A stretch of 64,000 nt of DNA, taken from Chelydra serpentina. Its lineage: Eukaryota; Chordata; Testudines; Chelydridae. Positions 35,601-41,700 of this stretch are shown here, one piece after another. Below the pieces are notes generated by a model. It searched no databases. It had not been told where the DNA came from and saw only the letters and a program-made list of their open reading frames with translations. Both the position numbers and the translations under genes were made by a program. Location: the NCBI GenBank assembly GCA_037349315.1, contig JBAIAC010000027.1, positions 18,027,501-18,091,500 of the forward strand. The letters run 5' to 3'. Position 1 is the first letter of the stretch; each line of letters begins with the position of its first letter.

Positions 35601-38551
35601 CCTTGCAGTCACGGATGCCGGAGATCAGCCCTCGCCGGAGACGGAAGTGATCACAGCGGCCCTCCCGGCCGCGGGCCAGAGACGTAAGTGTGCGCGCTCC
35701 CCGCCGGCGGGCGTTGGCTCCGGCCGCGTTCAGAGATTCCGCCCCGCGGCACGCCTGCCCTGGGCTGCCAAGGCTCGGATGAAAGCTCTGCGGTGTTCAC
35801 TCCGCCCCTGCGTACGGTGGAGTAGCCGGTAGAAACTACCAGTCCCAGCAACGCCATGCGCTATCTTGAGCCTAAAAGGGAGCACGGCATGCTGGGACCT
35901 GTAGTCTCCCTGGGCCCCCACCTTGTATCAGAGCTGGTGAGCACTTAGGAGAGCACCGGGCTGCACTGGGCACGTGACCGTGTCCCTCCCCGCCACCTGC
36001 CCCAACCGGACTCGCTCGGCTCTCTGGCCGCCCGCGTCACCTTTGCTCTCCGGGTCTGACCCACAGGTGGCAGCATCAGGCTGGTGAACGGGAACAGCAG
36101 CTGCCAGGGCCGGGTGGAGGTTCGGTACCGCGGCACCTGGGGCACGGTGTGTGACGACGACTGGGGCTTCACCAACGCCCTGGTGGTCTGCCGGCAGATG
36201 GGCTGCGGGGTGGCGGTGGCGGCCACCGTCCTGGGGTATTTTGGCTACGGGGCCGGGCCCATCCTTCTGGACAATGTGGACTGCGCCGGCCGGGAGGCTG
36301 CTCTGGCGCATTGCTTTCACCTGGGCTGGGGGCAGCACAACTGTGGGCACCACGAGGATGCCGGGGTCATCTGCAGAGGTGAGTTGTGCACGCGGGCTCC
36401 GTCCAGCACCTCCGCCCCCGCCCCAGGCAGTACACCGGGTTCCAAGCTCCGTCCTCGGCACCTCCCTCCAAAGCTAGCCAGATCTGGGACCACCAGCAGA
36501 TCTGGGACCACCAGCAGCCGGCCTCAGCATGCCTCGGGGCAGAATGAATGGGCTCCCGGGAGTGCCATCCGAGTTCCTGCAGCCTCCCTGGGTGCGCCGC
36601 CTGAACTGGGAACCCGGATTCCAGCCACTCGAGCGGGAGATGGGCCACCCGGGGGGTGTTGGGATCACATCGTGTTTAGTTCAGGTTGGAATTGGAGGGG
36701 GCTGGACTTTCCGTGAGACTCCAGCCCAGCTTGGTGGGGATCCCATGAGACCCCTGGGGAATTTCAGACACGCCCAGAAAGGCCCCTACTGCTTCTGGTT
36801 TCCCCCAGAACCGAAACCTGAGGGTCTGGTTCAGATGAGGGGATTCGAATCCAAGCTCCCAGAACTTCAGAGGGTTCAGGTCTGAGGGGCTAGTTTTGGC
36901 CCAATCCCTGGGTTTGAAGCCGGTCCCCGTTTCCAGAGTGGCACCCACTGGGGAATTGGATGTGGTCATTACATGTGACTGATAAGGCCTTCAGCCTCCC
37001 CTGTGAATTTCAGTGCCTGCTTTCAAGGGACGTTTGCCCTTCCTCTGTTTCCTAAATGCACCACACCTCAGCGACTCCTCTCCCTGCCTATCTGTCTGGG
37101 TCTACCTAACTCCAGCCCAGTCACTCATGCTCCATGACAGGGAGACCAGAGATGGTCTGAGACCTGATCATTGTTCTTTTCATCCATCCTTTGCTGGAGC
37201 AGGTGCGGACGAGTCCGGAGACCATTTCAGAGAAGATGCTTTTGCAACCACGACCTCAGCCACAACTCGTCCCAAGGACGGTAGGTACCCCATGGGGCCT
37301 GGAGCGTCCCCCCAAACCATCTTCAGGCAGCCATAGGGCCTGGCTGAGGGCCAGTGTTTGGTAGAAGAGCCAGAGACCAAGGCAGCTGAGGGCTGGTCTA
37401 GATAATGCTTGGTCCTGCTTTGAACGCAGGGGACTGGACTAGAAGACCTCTCGAGGTCCCTTTCAGTCCTATGAGTTTATGATTCTATGATACCGCCCGT
37501 GGCGTTGGCTGAAACGTCCATCAGGAGTGATACCTCAGGACAGAGGTAGCAGGCATCGTATGGTTGACTCCCACGGTGTCTGTCATCGGTGGATGTCAAA
37601 GCACCTTTACTGTAGTCTCCGTCTATCCCAGTGGGGTAGATGAGCCAAGGAGGTTAAGTTCAGTGACACTGGGTGACATGGCAGGGGTCACTCAGCCAGG
37701 CTGAGCCGGGAACACAACGCAGGCTTTCTTGCTCCCCAGTCAGATGCTCTGGGGTCCTGAGGCCTGCTCCCATTCTGGACCACGTGCGCTCTCGTCTCCC
37801 CGGAATTGCCAATACTGAGGCACTAGTGATGCTTCCACCACTGGCCCCTCGCTCCCAGGGCAAAGCGAGCCACAGGCGGGGGAGTCCGGACTCGCGGGAC
37901 CCAGTCTTGGCTCGCTCCTCTGAGCACCTGTCTGTACTGGGGCAGCAGCGGCCTGCGAAGCGCTCGCAGGTTCTGGGCTGGGAGCTGCTTTGACCGCCCA
38001 GTGCTGCTATTGCTCTACCAGTGGCTGGGCTGGGTGGATTCGAGGGAACAATTCTCTCATATTAACCCCATTAAGGAGCAGCCTTGCGTCCGGCTGGCTG
38101 GGCTCGGAGGGCTGCTGAGGAAGGCGGAGGGCAGCTGGTTGCTGGGTGCTGTTCAGGTGCCAGGGTTCTGATGGGCAGGGCCTCCGGCCGCCCCCGGATC
38201 CCTCACCCTGCGCTGTCCCCCCCCCGCTCCGCAGGATTCCTGCGCCTCGTGAACGGCAGCCACCGCTGCGAGGGCCGCGTGGAGATGTTCTACCTGTCCC
38301 AGTGGGGGACCGTGTGTGACGACGCCTGGGACCTCCGGGACGTCGCGGTGGTGTGCCGGCAGCTGGGCTGCGGGGGCGCCCGGGCGGCCTGGGGGGAGGC
38401 GCACTACGGCCCAGGCACCGGCTACATCTTCCTGGACAACCTCAAGTGCAAAGGCGACGAGCCCTCCCTGCTGCGCTGCTCCCACATCCGCTGGACCGCG
38501 CACAACTGCGACCACTCGGAAGACGCCGGCGCCCTCTGCGGGCTGCTATGA
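12175..38551 (+). CDS. SSC4D: SSC4D-like secreted scavenger receptor, four SRCR group B domains (10 coding exons)
   Basis: Spliced CDS: 12175-12286, 26941-26976, 27800-28105, 30528-30599, 31054-31368, 34633-34713, 35609-35683, 36067-36378, 37203-37280, 38235-38551. The sum is 1704 nt, or 567 residues plus TGA. All nine introns are GT-AG and phase 1, so each internal exon is a symmetric module. The order is signal peptide, short N-terminal stretch, then SRCR domains at about residues 51-150, 177-280, 334-436 and 464-566, joined by Thr/Ser/Pro-containing linkers. Each domain has eight cysteines (group B pattern), a WGTVCDD motif and an LDN motif. No transmembrane segment or cytoplasmic tail follows SRCR4, so the product should be secreted. 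SRCR proteins of this type bind microbial or endogenous ligands; the exact ligand of SSC4D is not known to me. Four-domain architecture, linker motif TLPNGK and length all fit SSC4D. Single-domain or DMBT1-like genes are excluded by the domain count. Confidence 0.93.
12541..12768 (+). mobile_element. MIR-like SINE
   Basis: Shows the MIR/CORE-SINE order: CTCTGGAGACTGCGTTCTAG, GGGTGACCTTGAGTAAGTTA, CCTCAGTTTCCCCTTCC, and a LINE-like tail AGTGCTCTGTAAGGGCTTGG. Confidence 0.8.
12792..12914. mobile_element. Short TIR element, TAGGGTTGCC family, 123 bp
   Basis: The ends TAGGGTTGCCAA and TTGGCATCCCTA are inverted, the body has a palindromic ATTAAAGATTAATCTTTAAT core, and the flanks GCTGAAGG and GCCGAAGG form an 8-bp duplication with one mismatch. 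This indicates a hAT-type MITE. Confidence 0.8.
13940..14180 (+). mobile_element. CR1-like LINE 3' end
   Basis: Contains GATTAACCATTGGAACAAC and a tail GATCAGACTATATGGCCAC then TGGTCCCTTCTGGCCT, the usual 3' end of a CR1 copy. No intact frame. Confidence 0.65.
14660..14800 (+). mobile_element. MIR-like SINE
   Basis: Words GGACACCTGGATTCTATTC, TTTGCCATTGACTCAG, TGACCAGGCCTCAGTCTC in MIR order. Confidence 0.65.
15014..15250 (+). mobile_element. Interspersed repeat, GTAGCCGTGTTAGTCTG family, copy 1
   Basis: Starts GGTTTCAGTGTAGTAGCCGT and contains CACCTTAGAGACTAACAAAT, TTCGTGGGTTAAGAATCCAC and TTGGATGCATGG. This family is widespread in turtles and crocodilians; I think it is Penelope-like but cannot prove the class from this copy. 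Confidence 0.65.
16735..16830 (+). mobile_element. CR1 3' tail fragment
   Basis: CAGCCAGAAGGGACCATTGT followed by GACCATCTAGCCTGACTC and AACTTTCCCAAAATAATTCC: a common CR1-derived tail. A similar one is at 19905-20000. Confidence 0.6.
17027..17222. mobile_element. hAT-like element, CAGGGCCGGCTC ends, copy 1 (196 bp)
   Basis: Ends CAGGGCCGGCTCT and AGAGCCGGCCCTG are inverted, with a perfect 8-bp duplication GTTGTGCA at 17019-17026 and 17223-17230. The body has two A-runs and words such as TTTGCCG and GCCGCCC shared with the copies at 35008 and 47654. Confidence 0.9.
17697..18152. mobile_element. AT-rich TIR element, about 456 bp
   Basis: Ends TAGAGCTGGCTGGAAAA and TTTTCAGCTGGCTCTA are inverted; the flanks CCTGGAGG and TCTGGAAG agree at six of eight bases. 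The body is full of AAAATTT and CATTTTGA words. Similar decayed tracts occur near 5530-6030, 13255-13700, 16490-16735 and 27055-27175. Confidence 0.65.
19055..19155 (+). mobile_element. MIR-like SINE fragment
   Basis: CTCAGGTGATCTGGGTTCAG then CGTGACCTGGAGCAAGTCAC. Confidence 0.6.
19905..20000 (+). mobile_element. CR1 3' tail fragment
   Basis: ATAGATTCTCAGGCCAGAAG then GGACTTCTGTGATCATCTG, as in the fragment at 16735. Confidence 0.6.
20754..21055. mobile_element. Same repeat family in head-to-head inverted arrangement, copy 2
   Basis: A forward piece (20754-20843, CACCTTAGAGACCAATAAAT) and a reverse piece (20966-21055, ATAAATGTGTTAGTCTCTAA) form arms of about 48 bases around a TA-rich centre. 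Such inverted pairs are usual for Penelope-like elements. Confidence 0.65.
21565..21687 (-). mobile_element. hAT-like MITE, TAGGGTGACC family, copy 2
   Basis: Same element as at 10893, reversed. The flanks GGCTAGAT and GGCTAGAG are an 8-bp target duplication with one mismatch. Confidence 0.85.
21737..21990. mobile_element. Decayed TIR element, copy 2 of the 6805 type, opposite orientation
   Basis: Starts TTAGGCCAGATCCACACTCC. Shares the CGCCTCTCGGGGAGGTGGGT block with the element at 6805-7052 in reverse complement. The right edge is uncertain. Confidence 0.5.
23492..23619. repeat. Compound (TG)n and (TA)n microsatellites
   Basis: A TG run at 23492-23509 and a TA run at about 23569-23619, within AT-rich DNA. 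Confidence 0.95.
23975..24096 (+). mobile_element. hAT-like MITE, TAGGGTGACC family, copy 3
   Basis: Same element with a perfect 8-bp target duplication CCATTCGG at 23967-23974 and 24097-24104. Confidence 0.9.
24828..25003 (-). mobile_element. MIR-like SINE, reverse
   Basis: CCAAGGTCACCCAGCAAGCC then GGAATTGAACCCAGCTCTCC, the reverse of the MIR core and promoter region. Confidence 0.7.
25102..25648. mobile_element. GC-rich non-autonomous hAT-like element, 547 bp
   Basis: Inverted ends CAGTAGCGTAGCCAGG and CCCGGCTACGCTACTG lie inside a perfect 8-bp duplication GTCTTTCT (25094-25101, 25649-25656). The interior has no transposase and is built from repeats of GGGGAGACAAGGGGCGGCTT and TTTAAAGCGCC words. 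Confidence 0.9.
25808..25975 (+). mobile_element. MIR-like SINE
   Basis: GTAGCCTAGTGGTTAAAGCA box A region, then GTGCCTCAGTTTCCCCATCA. It lies just upstream of the candidate exon 26040-26072. Confidence 0.7.
26040..26072 (+). CDS. SSC4D: Candidate optional 33-nt in-frame exon in SSC4D intron 1
   Basis: A long pyrimidine tract ending CCCGCTCCCAG (acceptor to 26039) and a strong donor ACAG|GTAAGC enclose 33 nt. Read in phase 1 it gives [11 protein letters not shown] with no stop and returns phase 1, so it could be inserted between coding exons 1 and 2 without breaking the frame. The product would then be 578 residues. Nothing comparable is known to me in SSC4D, so this could be an alternative exon or a chance splice-site pair. 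It lies about 65 bases after a MIR-like SINE (25808-25975). Confidence 0.35.
26941..26976 (+). CDS. SSC4D: SSC4D coding exon 2: 36-nt micro-exon, N-terminal stretch
   Basis: The acceptor TCTTTCTCCATTTCAG (ends 26940) and donor CCCAG|GTGAGA bound 12 codons reading [11 protein letters not shown] after the split glycine codon. NAS is a potential N-glycosylation sequon (Asn39). The motif PLSFPE running into SRCR1 resembles the PLPFPE that I recall just before the first SRCR domain of human SSC4D, which supports this very short exon. Both ends are phase 1. Confidence 0.75.
27640..27712 (+). mobile_element. tRNA-like SINE relic with intact box B
   Basis: TTGCTTAAGTGGTAGC (box A-like) is followed 30 bases later by GGTTCGAACCC, an exact polymerase III box B. 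A full cloverleaf does not form, so it is not a tRNA gene. It ends about 90 bases before the SRCR1 exon. Confidence 0.4.
27800..28105 (+). CDS. SSC4D: SSC4D coding exon 3: SRCR domain 1
   Basis: 306 nt, phase 1 at both ends, encoding residues 50-151. The domain starts EVRLVNG and ends DVAVTCN. It holds eight cysteines, the [19 protein letters not shown] block, VVCRQLGCG, and LDNVEC. NGS at Asn69 is a possible glycosylation site. The acceptor is CTTCCTCCTCACAG and the donor AACG|GTAAAA. The acidic CDDDW and LDN positions are those that bind calcium in other SRCR domains. The open frame runs on into the intron beyond the donor; that extension is not domain sequence. Confidence 0.95.
28272..28791. 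mobile_element. GC-rich repeat element with internal tandem units
   Basis: The start CAGGGCCGGTGCAAGG and the CACCCTAGGC/GCCCTAGGCGACC words at the two sides suggest a TIR element; the right end (GCCCGGCACTG) is decayed. Inside, GGGCGGCTC recurs at 28481, 28533, 28586, 28631 and 28675, giving five units of 44-53 bp. It starts about 170 bases after the SRCR1 donor. Confidence 0.6.
29346..29528 (+). mobile_element. tRNA-derived turtle SINE with CR1-like tail, copy 1
   Basis: Carries a box A (TAGCTCAGTGG) and box B region (GTGAGTTCAATCC), a body with GAGGGGGCCATTTAGGG, and a 3' tail GGACTAGATGACCTCC ending in TATGATTCTATG. It lies in SSC4D intron 3, upstream of exons 4 and 5. Confidence 0.92.
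30160..30310 (-). mobile_element. MIR-like SINE, reverse, decayed
   Basis: GGTCAGAGCCAGGATTAGAA then CTCGGGTTCTTGGCTCAG in reverse MIR order. Confidence 0.5.
30528..30599 (+). CDS. SSC4D: SSC4D coding exon 4: linker 1
   Basis: 72 nt, phase 1 at both ends, residues 152-175. The acceptor is CTGGCTCTCTTTTCAG and the donor AAGA|GTAAGC. The encoded stretch is rich in Ser, Thr and Arg and ends [10 protein letters not shown], joining SRCR1 to SRCR2. TLPNGKS is the same motif I recall before the second SRCR domain of mammalian SSC4D. This is the most specific sign that the gene is SSC4D rather than another group B SRCR gene. Confidence 0.88.
31054..31368 (+). CDS. SSC4D: SSC4D coding exon 5: SRCR domain 2
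   Basis: 315 nt, phase 1 at both ends, residues 176-280. It begins [13 protein letters not shown] and ends AGVICT. Eight cysteines are present, with [31 protein letters not shown] and [13 protein letters not shown]. Acceptor CCCTTGTGCAG, donor CACAG|GTAAGG. The exon is very GC-rich. The long open frame on the opposite strand here (30750-31439) is a shadow of this codon usage. Confidence 0.96.
31624..31806 (-). mobile_element. tRNA-derived turtle SINE, copy 2, reverse
   Basis: Full-length reverse copy; by eye it differs from copy 1 at about five positions and shares its CCTCCTAAGGTCCC variant. It lies in intron 5, downstream of exon 5, and forms an inverted pair with copy 1. Confidence 0.92.
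32398..32751. mobile_element. DNA-transposon relic with TCTACAC ends
   Basis: The left end TAAGCCCAGATCTACACTAC and right end ATGGTGTAGATGTGCCCTAA are imperfect inverted copies; a central CCCACAATGCCCCATA is typical of this turtle repeat type. No coding capacity. Confidence 0.6.
32806..32990 (-). mobile_element. MIR-like SINE, reverse
   Basis: CCCCATTACACAGATGGGAA, CTTGCCCAAGGTCACACAGG and CTAGCCACTGGACCATCC. Confidence 0.75.
33693..33835. mobile_element. Chimeric-looking short element: GAGTTGCCAGGTGTCC start, TAGGGTGACC-family end
   Basis: The left part matches another repeat type (GCCAGGTGTCCGGTTTTC). The right end (CACATTTGTTGTCTGGTCA then CCCTA) is that of the TAGGGTGACC MITE. No target duplication is visible, which fits recombination between two elements or nested decay. 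Confidence 0.5.
34047..34370. repeat. Interspersed repeat with GGGTGCTCCAGCCCC end
   Basis: CCATAGGCGTGGGACG at the left and CTAATTTTTCCCCCTGGGTG then CCACGGTCGGCGCC at the right. A second end of the same type is at 45885-45965 (CCAATTTTTCCCCGTGGGTA). Confidence 0.5.
34633..34713 (+). CDS. SSC4D: SSC4D coding exon 6: linker 2a
   Basis: 81 nt, phase 1 at both ends, residues 281-307, between acceptor GTGTCCCCGCAG and donor CACAG|GTACGG. The product is rich in Thr, Ser and Gly ([20 protein letters not shown]), as expected for an O-glycosylated spacer. The pyrimidine tract is modest, so the exon rests on symmetric phase, open frame and composition. Without it the reading frame would still hold, so skipping is possible. 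Confidence 0.7.
35008..35241. mobile_element. hAT-like element, CAGGGCCGG ends, copy 2 (234 bp)
   Basis: Ends CAGGGCCGGCGCT and GGAGCCGGCCCTG enclose repeated TTGCCGCC and CCGCCCCAAGCA words. No clear 8-bp duplication is seen. It lies in SSC4D intron 6, between linker exons 2a and 2b. Confidence 0.75.
35609..35683 (+). CDS. SSC4D: SSC4D coding exon 7: linker 2b
   Basis: 75 nt, phase 1 at both ends, residues 308-332, acceptor TTGTCCTTGCAG and donor AGAC|GTAAGT (strong). It reads [20 protein letters not shown] and then AAGQ, leading into SRCR3. Its [12 protein letters not shown] resembles [11 protein letters not shown] at the end of linker 1, which also precedes an SRCR exon. This suggests that a linker-plus-SRCR exon pair was duplicated. 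Confidence 0.82.
35828..35912. repeat. Palindromic repeat, CTACAGGTCCCAGCATGC type
   Basis: AACTACCAGTCCCAGCAACG on the left is an inverted, diverged copy of GGCATGCTGGGACCTGTAGT on the right. It lies in SSC4D intron 7. Confidence 0.6.
36067..36378 (+). CDS. SSC4D: SSC4D coding exon 8: SRCR domain 3
   Basis: 312 nt, phase 1 at both ends, residues 333-436. It starts [13 protein letters not shown] and ends AGVICR, with eight cysteines, [35 protein letters not shown] and [16 protein letters not shown] at Asn342 is a glycosylation sequon. Acceptor GGGTCTGACCCACAG, donor CAGAG|GTGAGT. The frame stays open for about 110 codons past the donor, but the conserved domain stops at the splice site. Confidence 0.96.
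37203..37280 (+). CDS. SSC4D: SSC4D coding exon 9: linker 3
   Basis: 78 nt, phase 1 at both ends, residues 437-462, acceptor CCTTTGCTGGAGCAG, donor GGACG|GTAGGT. It encodes an acidic stretch ([14 protein letters not shown]) followed by a threonine run ([12 protein letters not shown]), a probable O-glycosylated spacer between SRCR3 and SRCR4. The mammalian linker that I recall here also ends in a Pro-Arg-Asp-like motif before the fourth domain. Confidence 0.82.
37402..37490 (+). mobile_element. 5'-truncated SINE/CR1 tail
   Basis: Only the 3' part remains: TTGGTCCTGCTTTGAACGCA, GGACTAGAAGACCTC, and a GATTCTATGA end. Confidence 0.75.
37590..37765 (-). mobile_element. MIR-like SINE, reverse, decayed
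   Basis: GGTAGATGAGCCAAGGAGGT, GGGTCACTCAGCCAGGCTGA and a promoter-end CAGTCAGATGCTCTGGGGTC. Confidence 0.5.
38235..38551 (+). CDS. SSC4D: SSC4D coding exon 10: SRCR domain 4 and stop codon
   Basis: Acceptor CCCCCGCTCCGCAG follows a long C-rich tract. The exon encodes residues 463-567 from [17 protein letters not shown] to DAGALCGLL, then TGA at 38549-38551. Eight cysteines are present. This domain has CDDAW where the other three have CDDDW, and [16 protein letters not shown] near its end; both are features I recall from SRCR4 of mammalian SSC4D. Only three residues follow the last cysteine, so no membrane anchor is encoded here. Confidence 0.95.
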
Positions 38552-39733
38552 CCAGCTCTGTGCCTGGAGACACCCGGGTGAGTCCGGCGGGCGGGTAGAT
38601 CCGCTGGCGCGTCTCTCTGGTTCCCCTAACGTGCCCCATCTAAGCCCAGGGCACCAACGTGTCCATGTCAGGGCAGACCGGGCCTTCAGGGCGAGTGACC
38701 CCCTCTGCTGATTAAAGGACCGTGGCCAGTCCCAGGAGGTGAGGGCAACCCCTGAACTCAGGCACCCGTCCCAACCAGAACGAGTCTGACTCTCCGGAGC
38801 AGGCACCGAACGGGAATATTCCCTCTCCCACCCCAGCCCTGGGAGCTGTTCAAAGGCCAGCAGCTCTAAATCGGGCCTGAAGCGAAAAGAGCCACCTGGC
38901 AGGGGTGCCCCCGGCCTGTCGCTAAAGCTGGCTCGGCCTACTGGAGTGAGGAGCCAGGGGAAAGCGGTTTGGTTCAGAGGAGCCAGGCCCCAGGATCAGC
39001 CCTGAGTTGTCCGTTGGCCGATCAGCCGGATGGCAAGCCCTGGCTGTCAGCTGACGTTGGCTGTTTCTCTTTCAGACCGACGCTGGCCAAAGCCGCGGGG
39101 AATTCCAGGTGCCAGCGGCACGTGGCGCGGTGCGGGCCGGCTCGCTGGTGCGCCCATGGCACTGATGTCTGTGGGAGATGAACACCCACGGGGCCTGTCC
39201 ATCACTGTATATAGCACGTCTGTAACGGGCGTGGAAGCCCTAGTCTCGCTGCCAGGCCCCTTCCCACCCTCCGTGCCGGTTTCTCCAGGGGCACTGGCGA
39301 CTGCCTACTTGAACCCGCGCCAGAGCCTCCTACCTGGCCCGTTACCCACCATGCACAGAGCAGAGCTCCAGCCACTCATGGGCATCTCTGCAAACTCTCT
39401 GGCAGGGGAAGTTTTTGTCCCGAGAAAAACCCCGGAACGGAGGAAAAGCAAGAAGGAACATCGCTGCCCTGCAGAGTCTCTCTAGGAGAAGTGGCAGAGA
39501 CACACATACCCAAGAAGCAGAGCCCATGGAGAAGGCAGAGAATTCTGGGGCTAATGTAGCATTGCTAGACTCTGTGGTGAGTCACTGGCTCCGGGAGCTG
39601 GAACGGGCCATTCTGCAGAGTCGCCGGAGCTCAGATACTAGCTGTGTCCAGCTCTCATCCAGCCCACGGTGACAGTGACCAAGGGCCACGTTTTCATGTG
39701 TGCCTGGGTCCCATTTTCAGAAGTGACGTAGAA

Positions 39734-39815
39734 CCAGATCCTCCGACGTATTTAGGTGCCTAACTCCCATTGGTTTCAATGGAGTTAGGAGCCTAAATAC
39801 CATTGAGGCTCTGGG
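39734..39815. repeat. Palindromic element in the SSC4D 3'UTR
   Basis: CCAGATCCTCCGACGTATTT and GTGCCTAACTCCCATTGG on the left pair with GGAGTTAGGAGCCTAAATAC and GAGGCTCTGGG on the right. The transcript could fold into a long imperfect hairpin. Confidence 0.75.
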
Positions 39816-40730
39816 CCCTAGGATATTTAGGCACTTAAAGATGTAGATCTCAATGGTAATTAGGCGGGCAGGTGCTTTAGAAAATCCCGCTAAATGCTTC
39901 TGCATTTTAAAATCTAGCCCAAAATCCCATGAAAAGCCGATGGAGCTAAGTTCCTAAGTCATTTTTGAAAAGGGACTTGGCCTTGTAAGTCCCATAGGAG
40001 CCTCTGAAAATCTTGCCCCATGTCCTGTTGCAATCGGATCTCCGGGAGATGTTTGGCGGCAGGTCTCAGTCCAGGTCCCCTGTGGCCACGTGTTCCCGTC
40101 AGAATGACCCACCCCCCTGCAATGGCCCTCAGAACTGATCCACGGGCAAAGCTCCTGATCTGCTTATCAAAAGGGTGTTTGTGGAACGGCCCCTGGATGA
40201 TCCATGAGCAGGCCCATTTGTGCATTCGAAACCTAGGCCCCGCTCCAGGAATCAGGTCCATTCGGGTTTGCCCCCTGAAGCTGCATAGAGGCCCCCATGG
40301 GACTCTGTGTGCCCAGCACAGACCTGACTGCAGAATTGCCTCCTGGGGATTGGTGCATAAAAACATGGAGCTGAACCGGTGCGTTTCTTGGACCCATTTG
40401 GATGGTTCCGCCTGTCAGCCAAGACGCCCGTTGTAGCCCCACTCGGTCTTGTATATTTCACAAGGAAGCTCTGTTTGCGTTCTCGGATCCTGGCGAAGAA
40501 TTCTGGACCCCTGCTGCGATCCTCGAGGTTTGTCATTAACCCTTTGTCATTTCCCCTGCTGGGAGATGGGAGAAATACTATTTTTTGGCGGAGGAAAAGG
40601 GAGGGGCTTGCTTAATTACGGCGGAGGCAAACCCGGGCCTCTCAATTCTCTGTGTAATTCCTTTGTTAATAACGGAGTGTGCGTATTCCGGTTTTTCCAC
40701 TTTTCTGATACATTTTTGTGTGTGTGACTA

Positions 40731-40736
40731 AATAAA
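40731..40736 (+). terminator. Polyadenylation signal AATAAA for SSC4D
   Basis: A canonical AATAAA follows a TG-rich stretch (TTTTTGTGTGTGTGAC). Cleavage would fall about 15-25 bases later, with GTGTGCTGAG downstream as a weak GU element. It is the first canonical hexamer I noticed after the stop codon. Confidence 0.6.
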
Positions 40737-41494
40737 AGCCCTTTTAAAGTGTGCTGAGAACCAACGTACTCATTGCTCTGTGAACCACGGCACAGCTGGC
40801 TGCGGTCAGTCCCTCGGCGGCCAATGGATTCTGAACAGTCGCTGCGTTGACAGGCCACACCAGAGGGTGCAAATTCAAAGTAACTTCATTGATGTCAATG
40901 AAGCGGCTCCTGATTTACACCAGTGTTGCAGATCAGAAGTGTGGGCTGAGGTTTTCTGTTCTGTAGTTGCCTGGAATACAGGATCAAACCAGAGCTTTTG
41001 GATTTTTTTATAATTCTATAGCTAGATCCTCAGCTGATGGATATCACTGCAACTCCACTGAGGTCAGGAGAGTAACTTTGAGTTACACCAGCCAAACATC
41101 TGGCCCGTATTTTGTGTCGTGCATGGTATGCCAGTACTGAATGGTTTGAAATGGGGACTTAGCTGGACCTCTGGCCTGTCGAACCCAGGATAAAGCCTGG
41201 GTTTTTCACTGGCTTCTCTCTGCCTCTGTCAGTGCTTTGGTTAGCATCGCATCCAGCAGCAAGCGATCCCAGATGTTCTCCACCATCAGCCGAGCAAGCA
41301 GGTAATGGTGAGAGGCTCCCTCGCTTTGATCTGTCCCTGCCTGAGTGGGGAGGGGCTGACACCAGACGGAGCCCAGCTGTTAGGTGCCGGCTAATGCCGC
41401 TGGCAGAGGAGGGAGAGCTTGCGGAAGGCCTGCCTGGCGCGGCTCCTGATTTGCTGCTCCAGGATCAGTCGTGAGGCTCGCGCTTGCCATTTCC

Positions 41495-41700
41495 AGAGCC
41501 CAGTTCATCTGAGGAGCTCACAGCGCTTTACAAGGAATGGCCCCCTTGCAACGCTCCTGGGAGGGGTGCGTTAGCCCCATTTCTCAGGTGGAGAAACTGA
41601 GGCACAGAAGCGATTTGTCCTGATCACGCTGCAAGTCCGGGGCAGGGTTAGATGCAGATCCCCAAAAATCCTGTCTCCCAGCTCTAGCCACTAGACTCCC
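41495..41700 (-). mobile_element. MIR-like SINE, reverse
   Basis: GGAGAAACTGAGGCACAGAA, GCTCTAGCCACTAGACTC and a CACAGCGCTTTACAAGGAAT tail side. Confidence 0.7.

Larger units (their letters stand above)
38552..40756 (+). other. SSC4D: SSC4D 3'UTR (with possible internal intron)
   Basis: No further domain is encoded after the TGA. The untranslated tail extends to the AATAAA at 40731. A donor-like CCCGG|GTGAGT at 38578 and an acceptor-like TTTCTCTTTCAG ending at 39075 could remove 38578-39075. An ATTAAA at 38711-38716 is a possible early polyadenylation signal. A palindromic element (39734-39815) lies inside. Confidence 0.6.

Noticed and set aside
36379..36716. Extension of the SRCR3 frame past its donor site
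   Set aside because: The conserved domain ends at CR just before GTGAGT; the extension has no homology and the next exon joins in phase.
38711..38716. ATTAAA as the main polyadenylation signal
   Set aside because: No clear GU-rich element follows and a canonical AATAAA with TG-rich surroundings exists at 40731; kept only as a possible early site.
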